Shown here piece after piece: positions 57,782-64,000 of a stretch of 64,000 bases of DNA. The position numbers were made by a program, and so were the translations under genes. Source of the DNA: MPNO01 sp965205995 (lineage in GTDB: Bacteria; Pseudomonadota; Alphaproteobacteria; MPNO01); the NCBI GenBank assembly GCA_965205995.1, contig OZ242200.1, positions 1,240,001-1,304,000 on the forward strand. The letters are read 5' to 3'. Position 1 is the first letter of the stretch; each line of letters starts with the position of its first letter. A model generated the notes under the pieces. That model ran no database searches. It worked only from the letters and a program-made list of their open reading frames with translations, and was not told where the DNA came from.

Positions 57782-57836
57782 CCCTGAGTAGCGGCCCCTC
57801 GACTTCGCTCGGGACAGGCTGAAGCCGCGTATCGAA
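57782..57836. repeat. Family A intergenic repeat copy
   Basis: CCTGAGTAGCGGCCCCTCG, CTCGGGACAGGCT and AAGCCGCGTATCGAA, the insert variant also found at 27252 and 47003. It lies just after the GST gene and before the sulfatase-like gene. Confidence 0.75.
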
Positions 57837-57918
57837 CGCCCCCCGATTGCCCGGCCGGACGCCTTGCGGCACATTCCGGGTCCGGCCGGGGATGGCCCGC
57901 TTGCATCGGAGAGGGAAC

Positions 57919-59550
57919 ATGGGCGAAGCGCGCAACGTGTTGTGGATCATGGCCGACCAGCTGCGCTGGGACTATCTGTCGTGCTACGGCCATCCGCATC
58001 TGCACACCCCCCATCTCGACCGGCTGGCGGCGCGCGGGGTGCGGTTCGCCAACGCCTATGTGCAGTCGCCGTTCTGCGGCCCATCGCGCATGTCCTCCTA
58101 TACCGGGCGGTATTGCCGCTCGCACGGGGTGACCTGGAACGGCTTTCCGCTGCGCGTCGGCGAGCCGACGCTGGGCGACCATCTGCGCGACATCGGCGTC
58201 ACCCCGGCGATCGTCGGCAAGACCCACATGATCGCCGACGCCAAGGGCATGGAATGGCTCGGCATCGACCCCGGCTCGACCATCGGGATCCACATCTCGG
58301 AATGCGGCTTCGAGCCCTTCGAGCGCGACGACGGGCTGCACCCCTACGGTCCGATCGACCCCGACCCCGACTATAACGACTGGCTCAGGGAGCGCGGGGT
58401 GAACGCGCCCAACCCATGGGAAGAGCACGCCAATGCAGGCGTAGACGAGGACGGCGAGCTGCGCTCCGGCTGGCTGATGAAATATTCCAACCTGCCGGCC
58501 AATATCGACGAGGAGCTGTCGGAAACCCCCTATATGACCGGCCGCGCCATCGACTTCATGGACCAGGCGGGGGATAAGCCCTGGCTCTGCCACCTCTCTT
58601 ACATCAAGCCGCACTGGCCCTATATCGTCCCCGCCCCCTACCACGACATGTACGGCAAGGAGCATATCTTGCCCGCGGTGCGGTCCGAGGCGGAGCGCGC
58701 CACCGACCACCCGGTGTTCCGCGCCTATATCGAATCGCGGATCTGCCGGACTTTCTCGCGCGACGAGGTGCGTGAGCGCGTGATCCCCGCCTATATGGGG
58801 CTGATCAAGCAGATCGACGACCAGATGGGGCGGCTGTTCGCCTGGATGGAGGGGCGCGGGCTGATGGAGAACACGATGATCGTGTTCACCTCCGACCACG
58901 GCGACTATCTGGGCGATCACTGGATGGGCGAGAAGGATCTGTTCCACGACACCTCCGTCAAGGTACCGCTGATCGTCTACGACCCGCGCGACGAAGCCGA
59001 CGCGACGCGGGGCCAAATTCGGGGCGAGCTGGTCGAGTGCATCGACCTCGCGCCGACCTTCCTGCGCTATTTCGGCGGCCGGGACCTGCCGCACATCATC
59101 GAGGGGCGGGCGCTCGACCCCCTGCTCCATTCGCCGGGCGCGCCGGAGAGCTGGCGGCGCTACGCGATCTCCGAATACGACTACGCGACCCGGCCGGCGC
59201 GGCTCGCCATCGGCAACGCGCAGGAGGATGCGAGGCTCCTGATGATCCGCGACGCGCGCTGGAAATACATCCACGCCGAGGGGTTCCGCCCGATGCTGTT
59301 CGACCTCGAGGCGGACCCGGACGAGCTCCGCGACCTCGGCGCGAGCCCGGAGACGGAACACGCGGAGGTCCGCGCCAGGCTGCACGAGGCGCTGTTCGCC
59401 TGGGCGCGGCAACACCATTGCCGGATCACGCTGGAGCCCGAGACCATCGAGCGGATCAGCGGCGGCGAGCCGCCCGGTATCCTGATCGGCTTCTGGGACG
59501 AGGCGGAATACGAGGCCGCGTTCGGCAAGCCCTTCGACCAGCGGCCCTGA
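57919..59550 (+). CDS. Sulfatase-superfamily hydrolase (formylglycine type, PMH/choline-sulfatase-like)
   Basis: A 543-residue alkaline-phosphatase-superfamily enzyme. It has VLWIMADQLRWDYL (metal Asp near residue 13), the sulfatase signature C-G-P-S-R at residues 53-57, whose Cys becomes formylglycine, and SDHGDYLGDH for the second metal pair. The CxPSR form and length fit phosphonate monoester hydrolases/choline sulfatases. ATG 57919 has GGAGAGGG upstream. It converges on the GYD gene. No anaerobic or FGE maturase gene is in the window. Confidence 0.93.
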   Translation: MGEARNVLWIMADQLRWDYLSCYGHPHLHTPHLDRLAARGVRFANAYVQSPFCGPSRMSSYTGRYCRSHGVTWNGFPLRVGEPTLGDHLRDIGVTPAIVGKTHMIADAKGMEWLGIDPGSTIGIHISECGFEPFERDDGLHPYGPIDPDPDYNDWLRERGVNAPNPWEEHANAGVDEDGELRSGWLMKYSNLPANIDEELSETPYMTGRAIDFMDQAGDKPWLCHLSYIKPHWPYIVPAPYHDMYGKEHILPAVRSEAERATDHPVFRAYIESRICRTFSRDEVRERVIPAYMGLIKQIDDQMGRLFAWMEGRGLMENTMIVFTSDHGDYLGDHWMGEKDLFHDTSVKVPLIVYDPRDEADATRGQIRGELVECIDLAPTFLRYFGGRDLPHIIEGRALDPLLHSPGAPESWRRYAISEYDYATRPARLAIGNAQEDARLLMIRDARWKYIHAEGFRPMLFDLEADPDELRDLGASPETEHAEVRARLHEALFAWARQHHCRITLEPETIERISGGEPPGILIGFWDEAEYEAAFGKPFDQRP

Positions 59551-59580
59551 CCACGCCATGCTGGACGAGCTGGAGGCGCG

Positions 59581-59859
59581 TTAGTCCTGCCTGGAGGCCG
59601 CGGCCATCGTCTTGCCGTCGAACGCCGGCAGGCTCTGGAACGAGCCGAAGCCCTGGGCCGCATACCACACCGAGAAGTCGAGCATCGCCTCCGGCGACGG
59701 GGCGTCGACCACGTCGACGAAGTCGTACGGCCCCTGAGTATAGAGCACCGACTGGATCTTGATCCCGAGCTCCCGCGCCTTGGCGCGCGCCAGCCGGTTG
59801 CGCTCGTCGTGCTTGGTCAGCCACTCGGCGCTCTGCCGGCCGAGCAATACGTATTTCAT
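59581..59859 (-). CDS. GYD domain-containing protein
   Basis: A 92-residue small ferredoxin-like protein with the family pattern KIQSVLYTQGPYDFVDVVDAPSPEAML. The ATG at 59859 has GGGGAGGG four bases upstream, and longer frames before it are spurious. GYD proteins are of unknown function, often near catabolic genes. It is divergent from the ABC importer and convergent with the sulfatase-like gene. Confidence 0.92.
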   Translation of the reverse strand: MKYVLLGRQSAEWLTKHDERNRLARAKARELGIKIQSVLYTQGPYDFVDVVDAPSPEAMLDFSVWYAAQGFGSFQSLPAFDGKTMAAASRQD

Positions 59860-60011
59860 GAAACCCTCCCCTTCGCGAGGCGCGGCGCGCCCGCCCGCGA
59901 TTGGTAACCCGGCACCGGACATTCCGCAACGCCGCACCCGCGGGTCTTGACCGCCGCCGCCCACCTGCCCGAGAGTCGGTGGATCGGTCCCGGGCAGGAG
60001 GATAGCGCGCC

Positions 60012-60839
60012 ATGCTGCAGCGATCGTCTCCCGGCGCCGTGGCGCTGCCGGAGGCCGGGGCCGAGCGCGCCTTCATCGAGGTCGCCGCGCTCAACAAGAC
60101 CTTCGTCGGCCAGGACGGCGAGAAGGTGGTGGCGCTCGAAGGCCTCGACCTCAGCGTCCGGCGCGGCGAGTTCGTCACCATCGTCGGCCCGAGCGGCTGC
60201 GGCAAGTCGACGCTGCTCTCGCTGGTCGCCGGGCTGCTGGAGGCCACGGCGGGCGAGATCCGCATCGGCGGCATGCGCATCGCCGAGCCCTATACCGATC
60301 TCGGCTTCGTCTTCCAGAGCGATTTGCTGCTCGACTGGCGCACGGTGACCGGCAACGTGCTGCTGCCCTGCGTGATGCGCGGGCTCGACGAAGGCGCCTA
60401 TCGCGCCCGCGCGCAGGAACTGCTGACCTCGGTCGGGCTGGACGGATTCGAGGGCAAGCGGCCGTTCGAGCTGTCCGGCGGCATGCGCCAGCGCGTCGCG
60501 CTCTGCCGCGCCCTCCTCCTCGACCCGCCGATGCTGCTGATGGACGAGCCGTTCGGCGCGCTCGATGCGCTGACCCGCGAGCAGATGCAGGTCGACCTCC
60601 AGACCGTCTGGCACCGCACCCAGAAGACCGTGCTCTTCGTCACCCATTCGATCTCGGAGGCGGTGTTCCTGTCCGACCGGGTGATCGTGATGACGCCCCG
60701 GCCCGGCGCCATAAGGGCGATCCTCGACATCGACATCGACCGGCCGCGCGACCTCAACGTCCATGACACAACCGGCTTTACCGGGATCGTCCACGAGATC
60801 AGGCTGATGTTCCAGGAGATGGGCGTGATCAGCCGCTGA
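60012..60839 (+). CDS. ABC transporter ATP-binding protein, SsuB/TauB-like
   Basis: A 275-residue ATPase of the nitrate/sulfonate/taurine family. Walker A GPSGCGKST (about residue 59), VFQSDLLLDWRTVTGNVLLP, LSGGMRQRVALCRAL and Walker B LLMDEPFGALD are in order, and the closing FVTHSISEAVFLSDRVIVM is typical. It heads an SsuBCA-like operon; the permease starts 17 bases after its stop. Confidence 0.95.
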   Translation: MLQRSSPGAVALPEAGAERAFIEVAALNKTFVGQDGEKVVALEGLDLSVRRGEFVTIVGPSGCGKSTLLSLVAGLLEATAGEIRIGGMRIAEPYTDLGFVFQSDLLLDWRTVTGNVLLPCVMRGLDEGAYRARAQELLTSVGLDGFEGKRPFELSGGMRQRVALCRALLLDPPMLLMDEPFGALDALTREQMQVDLQTVWHRTQKTVLFVTHSISEAVFLSDRVIVMTPRPGAIRAILDIDIDRPRDLNVHDTTGFTGIVHEIRLMFQEMGVISR

Positions 60840-60856
60840 CCCGACGAGGACCGACG

Positions 60857-61639
60857 ATGGCGTTATGGAACCGGAAATGGAGCCGCGACGCGTTCTGGAT
60901 GGTGGTCTCGTTCGGCGCGCTGATCGGCCTCTGGGCCGGGATCGTCTGGCTGTTCGAAACCCCGAGCTATCTGCTCCCCGGCCCCGGGGAGGTGCTCGAT
61001 TCCGGGCGCGACAACTGGCTGCAGATGATCCCCCATTCGGGCTGGACGATCCTGTCGGTGCTGTCCGGCTATATCCTCGCCATCGTCGTCGGCGTGCCGC
61101 TCGCGGTAATCGTGGTGTCCTCGTCGACGCTGGAACGGATCCTGTACCCGCCGATGGTGGCGACCCAGAGCATTCCGAAGATCGCGCTGGCCCCGCTTTT
61201 CGTGGTCTGGTTCGGCTTCGGCATGTTCCCCAAGGTGGCGGTGGCCTTCCTGATCTGCTTCTTCCCGATCGTGGTCGACACCATCGTCGGCCTGCGCAGC
61301 ATCGACCCGGCGCTGGTGCAGCTCGCGCGCTCGATGGGCGCGCCGCCGCGGCGGATCTTTCTCCGCCTGCGCCTGCCCGGCGCGCTCCCCAGCATGTTCG
61401 GCGGGCTCAAGGTGGGCTCGGCGCTCGCCGTGGTGGGGGCGCTGACCGGCGAGTTCATCGGCTCGGATAACGGGCTCGGCTATCTGCTGCTGAGCGCGGC
61501 GGGCGAGCTCGACACCGCGCTCCTGTTCGCCATCCTGTTCGTGCTTTCGCTGCTCGCGATGGCCTTCTTCTACGCCATCGAAGTCCTGGAGCGGCTGATG
61601 ATCCCGTGGCACGTGTCGCAGCGCGCGCATACGGGTTGA
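60857..61639 (+). CDS. ABC transporter permease, SsuC/TauC-like
   Basis: A 260-residue inner-membrane permease with about six helices. The EAA loop LARSMGAPPRRIFLRLRLPGALP couples to the ATPase, and the SVLSGYILAIVVGVPLAVIV and GSDNGLGYLLL segments match the sulfonate/nitrate type. It is between the ATPase and binding-protein genes in the same operon. Confidence 0.95.
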   Translation: MALWNRKWSRDAFWMVVSFGALIGLWAGIVWLFETPSYLLPGPGEVLDSGRDNWLQMIPHSGWTILSVLSGYILAIVVGVPLAVIVVSSSTLERILYPPMVATQSIPKIALAPLFVVWFGFGMFPKVAVAFLICFFPIVVDTIVGLRSIDPALVQLARSMGAPPRRIFLRLRLPGALPSMFGGLKVGSALAVVGALTGEFIGSDNGLGYLLLSAAGELDTALLFAILFVLSLLAMAFFYAIEVLERLMIPWHVSQRAHTG

Positions 61640-61674
61640 ACGGCGTAACCGCACAAGAAACCAAGGAGGAAACC

Positions 61675-62646
61675 ATGAGAACCGCAATTACGGCCGCGGC
61701 CGCGGCCACGCTCCTCGCCGTCTCGATTTCGGCCCAGGCGGCCGACAAGGTCTCGATCAGGACCGACTGGATCAAGAGCGCCTATCACGCGATCTGGTAC
61801 CACGCCAGGGACAAGGGAATCTTCGCCAGGAACGGCATCGAAATCGACATCCGCGACGGCCGCGGCTCGGTGATCTCCGCCCAGACCGTCGGCAACAAGA
61901 CCGTCACCTTCGGCACCGCCGACGGCGGCGCGGTGATGGTGCTGGTCTCCAAGGGGCTGCCGGTCAGGATCGTCGCCTCCTATCTCCGAACCAACCCGGT
62001 CGCCATCATCTTCCCCAGGAAGAACGGCTGGAAGAGCTGGAAGGACCTCGCCGGCTCCCGGATCGGCTTCTCGGCGGGCGGCGCGACGGCGGCATATTTC
62101 AAGGCGCTCGCCAAGAAGAACGGGATCGAGGGCAAGGTCAAGCTGGTGTTCATGGAGCCCGCCGCCAAGCTTGCCGCGCTGTTGACGGCCAAGGTCGACG
62201 GCATCGATTCCTTCGGCTTCCTGCAGGCGCCCAAGGCGACCGCGGCAGGCATCCCATCGACCTATTTCAGCTATGCCTCGGGCGGCATCGTGGTGCCCGG
62301 GCTCGCGCTGATCGCCCATAACGACACCATCAAGGACAACCCGGACCTGGTGCGCCGCATGGTGGTGGGCTTCCGCGAGGCGCTGGCGCTCGGCCAGAAG
62401 GAGCCGGAGGCCGCGATCGCGTCGCTGCGCAAGGTCGCGCCCAACCTCAAGCCCGGGATCTCGCTCGACATCCTCAAGGCGTCGTTCGACCTGTTGGAGA
62501 ACGAGGCCAGCAAGGGCAAGCCGTCCGGCTGGACCCCGCCGGGCGATATAGAGAAGGCGCAGAAGACGCTGATCGAGTTCAAGCGGATCAAGAAGGAACT
62601 CCCGATCGACGCCTACTTCACCAACGCGTTCGTTCCGAAATCGTGA
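61675..62646 (+). CDS. ABC transporter substrate-binding protein, NMT1/THI5-like
   Basis: A 323-residue periplasmic protein. The signal peptide (MRTAITAAAAATLLAVSISAQA) ends with a typical cleavage site. The mature part has the NMT1/SsuA pattern: TDWIKSAYHAIWYHARDKGIF, FGTADGGAVMVL, and SRIGFSAGGATAAYFKALAKKNGI. AGGAGG lies five bases before ATG 61675. The ligand (sulfonate, pyrimidine precursor, etc.) cannot be told from sequence. The cupin gene starts right after. Confidence 0.95.
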   Translation: MRTAITAAAAATLLAVSISAQAADKVSIRTDWIKSAYHAIWYHARDKGIFARNGIEIDIRDGRGSVISAQTVGNKTVTFGTADGGAVMVLVSKGLPVRIVASYLRTNPVAIIFPRKNGWKSWKDLAGSRIGFSAGGATAAYFKALAKKNGIEGKVKLVFMEPAAKLAALLTAKVDGIDSFGFLQAPKATAAGIPSTYFSYASGGIVVPGLALIAHNDTIKDNPDLVRRMVVGFREALALGQKEPEAAIASLRKVAPNLKPGISLDILKASFDLLENEASKGKPSGWTPPGDIEKAQKTLIEFKRIKKELPIDAYFTNAFVPKS

Positions 62647-62657
62647 GTGGGGCGGCC

Positions 62658-63197
62658 ATGACCGCGAAGACCGCGCGCCACGCCCGCCCGCCCGAAATCG
62701 CCGGGCTCGGACTGGAGGAGATCGCCGCCCGCTATGTCGCCCGGTTCGCCGACCGCAAGCCCGACTGGGCGGCCTTCGCGGACGCGCTGATCGACGGCTA
62801 CCGGCGGGCGCAGCACCGCTTCATCGGCAATACCAGCGGCAAGCCCGACGAAGCGGCGATCCCGGCGAGGGCGTTCACCTTGAGCGTCATGTACGTGCCG
62901 CCGGGCGAGGGCAACGCGCCCCATACGCACGAGGTCGAGGAGGTGTTCTTCGTGCTGCAGGGGCATTTGACGGTGTTCTTCGAGGAGGAGGACGGCAGGC
63001 GTCTGGAGGTGGCGCTCGGCCCGTGGGACTGCGTCTCCTGCCCGGCCGGCGTCATCCACGGCTACGCCAACGACACCGTGGAGCCGGTCTATCTCCAGGT
63101 CATGGCCGGCAAGGCGCAGCCCGAATTCATGGGCTACGCCGACCAGGCGCTGTTCGACAACCGCGACCGCCACACCCGCGGCGGCGCGCCGGGGTAG
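62658..63197 (+). CDS. Cupin-domain protein linked to the ABC importer
   Basis: A 179-residue protein with one clear cupin barrel: NAPHTHEVEEVFFVLQGHLTVFF (HxH...E) and GPWDCVSCPAGVIHGYAN (second-motif His), so a metal can bind. The first 60 residues are helical. The ATG at 62658 is chosen; a GTG at 62643 overlapping the binding-protein stop is the alternative. It is probably co-expressed with the importer and acts on or senses the imported compound, an inference from context. Confidence 0.88.
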   Translation: MTAKTARHARPPEIAGLGLEEIAARYVARFADRKPDWAAFADALIDGYRRAQHRFIGNTSGKPDEAAIPARAFTLSVMYVPPGEGNAPHTHEVEEVFFVLQGHLTVFFEEEDGRRLEVALGPWDCVSCPAGVIHGYANDTVEPVYLQVMAGKAQPEFMGYADQALFDNRDRHTRGGAPG

Positions 63198-63257
63198 CGG
63201 GGGGGACCCTTCGACGGGCTCGGGGCGGGCCGGGGGGTGCGCTCTCCCCGCCGTCGG

Positions 63258-63590
63258 TTATTCGAGGAGGGTGGCGAGCCGGGCAAGCACCTCGTGCACG
63301 ATGCGCTCGGGGACCGTGTCGACATGTCGGCCCTTCCTCGCGCCGAGATCGAGGGCGCGAGGCTGGTCGCAGCGGATCACGCCGGTCGTTCGGGTGCCCG
63401 CGCCTTCGAGAGACACCGCGAATCCGCGCCTGCGGGCGAAGCCTCCGCCCGTGGTGATGGGCAATACGACCGGGGTCCCGGTCAGCTCGTTGAAGGCGGC
63501 GGGGGAAACGATCAGTACGGGCCGGGTACCCTGCTGTTCATGGCCGGCGGTGGGATCCAGGCTGACCAGCCAGATGTCGCCCCGCCTCAC
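63258..63590 (-). CDS. mazF: MazF/PemK-like endoribonuclease toxin
   Basis: A 110-residue MazF-fold mRNA interferase: VRRGDIWLVSLDPTAGHEQQGTRPVLIVSP at the start, VLPITTGGG and the VIRCDQPRALDLGAR strand are typical. The start is GTG 63590, sharing its G with the antitoxin stop (TAGTG), so the pair is tightly coupled. It cleaves RNA at short motifs, specificity unknown. Confidence 0.94.
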   Translation of the reverse strand: MRRGDIWLVSLDPTAGHEQQGTRPVLIVSPAAFNELTGTPVVLPITTGGGFARRRGFAVSLEGAGTRTTGVIRCDQPRALDLGARKGRHVDTVPERIVHEVLARLATLLE

Positions 63591-63847
63591 TACAGCAGCT
63601 CTTCGCCGACGGGCTTGGCATCGATCCAGGCACGATCCTCGGCGGACGGAGCACCGGTCTCGTCGCATTGCGCCAGAAGCTCATCGAGCGAATAGCTGGG
63701 GCGCGGTTTGGGCTGGATGACCAGGCGGCCGTCCTCCACGTCGATATCCACCCTGGCCCCGGCGCGGAGCTTCAGGAGGTCGAGAAGGGCGGGGGGAACC
63801 GCGAGCATGACGGAACCGCCGACCTTGCGCAGGTTGGTCGTATGCAT
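63590..63847 (-). CDS. mazE: MazE-like AbrB/SpoVT antitoxin
   Basis: An 85-residue swapped-hairpin antitoxin: TNLRKVGGSVMLAVPPALLDLLKLRAGARVDIDVEDGRLVIQPKPRP forms the AbrB-type DNA-binding part, and the acidic tail (DELLAQCDETGAPSAEDRAW) would bind MazF. ATG 63847 has GGAG six bases upstream; ATG 63853 is too close to it. It likely represses its own promoter at the palindrome overlapping the -10. Confidence 0.93.
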   Translation of the reverse strand: MHTTNLRKVGGSVMLAVPPALLDLLKLRAGARVDIDVEDGRLVIQPKPRPSYSLDELLAQCDETGAPSAEDRAWIDAKPVGEELL

Positions 63848-63861
63848 GGACATCTCCAATA

Positions 63862-63899
63862 TTATACAACAATATAACAAAAGCAGGTCCTCCAGGCAA
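63862..63899 (-). promoter_or_regulatory. mazEF promoter with overlapping palindrome
   Basis: TTGCCT (63899-63894), 17-base spacer, TATATT (63876-63871, five of six). The inverted repeat TTATA-TTGTTG-TATAA (63877-63862) covers the -10, and a second TATAAT lies at 63866-63861. It is a plausible autoregulatory operator. Confidence 0.6.
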
Positions 63900-64000
63900 G
63901 TTCTGGCGGGCGGGGAGCGGCCCGGGTAGCGGCGGAACCTGGCTCTCTCCGCCCATCGCCCTTCCCGACAACGGGATCGCGCGGATGCGGCGGCGCGATC

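Noticed and set aside
1..64000. CRISPR arrays, prophage genes, IS transposases, rRNA
   Set aside because: No regularly spaced direct repeats, phage structural genes, transposase motifs or rRNA-like segments were seen on either strand.

Overview
The window is about 64 kb of very GC-rich DNA with dense, mostly one-gene-deep coding. Several features point to an alphaproteobacterium of the Rhodospirillales type. The rplM-rpsI-argC run (about 5.6-7.7 kb) sits next to a divergent enoyl-CoA hydratase and a metY-like/CoA-binding pair. Catabolic oxygenases, hydantoinase/oxoprolinase genes and ABC uptake operons are abundant. The single tRNA has an encoded CCA. Assignment to a named genus is not possible from the sequence alone.

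Layout. 0-4.1 kb (minus): start of a VOC protein, UbiD-type decarboxylase, quinone oxidoreductase, amidohydrolase. 4.1-7.7 kb (minus): HEAT protein with a possible sliding-clamp motif, gamma-carbonic anhydrase, argC, rpsI, rplM. 7.9-12 kb: enoyl-CoA hydratase, 2OG-Fe(II)-type oxygenase, O-acetylhomoserine sulfhydrylase, CoA-binding protein, cutA. 12.1-20 kb: a catabolic block with a ferritin-like protein, a Rieske oxygenase alpha/beta pair, an MFS exporter, a molybdenum hydroxylase large subunit, a carboxymuconolactone decarboxylase-like protein and an FAH-family hydrolase. 21-27.2 kb: a luciferase-like monooxygenase, then a heterodimeric ABC exporter with an MFS gene. 27.4-29.1 kb: a lower-GC accessory patch with two tandem paralogous PD-(D/E)XK-like genes. 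29-33.7 kb: oxygenase/MFS pair, small orphan genes, metallophosphoesterase, thpR. 33.7-38.8 kb: FIST sensor protein and a divergent TesA / YbbA / YbbP-like lipase-ABC locus. 39-45 kb: BI-1 membrane protein and a complete five-gene peptide/nickel-type ABC importer. 45-49 kb: Asp-box propeller, a 5'-truncated TRAP solute-binding pseudogene, tRNA-Val(GAC), an N-formylglutamate amidohydrolase-like gene, and a GNAT gene. 49.1-56.9 kb (minus): a hyuA-hyuB-[brnT/antitoxin]-hyp-hyuA block. 57-64 kb: GST, sulfatase-superfamily hydrolase, GYD protein, an SsuBCA-like ABC importer with a cupin, and a mazEF module.

The most unusual signal is non-coding. Three homologous elements of about 150 bp occur in intergenic DNA: one at 38.8 kb on plus, and two in tandem at 48.8-49.1 kb on minus. 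Each has, in the same order and with nearly constant spacing, an 11-bp palindrome-like box, weak promoter-like hexamers, an H-type pseudoknot, and a GC-rich hairpin followed by a T-rich tract. Base-pairing is preserved by compensatory changes between copies in the pseudoknot helices and in the final hairpin of two copies. This looks like a family of small structured RNAs ending in intrinsic terminators. I could not match it to a named family.

Two dispersed intergenic repeat families (one built on CCCTTCGATACGCGGC, one on GTCATTTCGACCGGAGC) occur repeatedly. A repeat of the first family abuts the broken TRAP gene.
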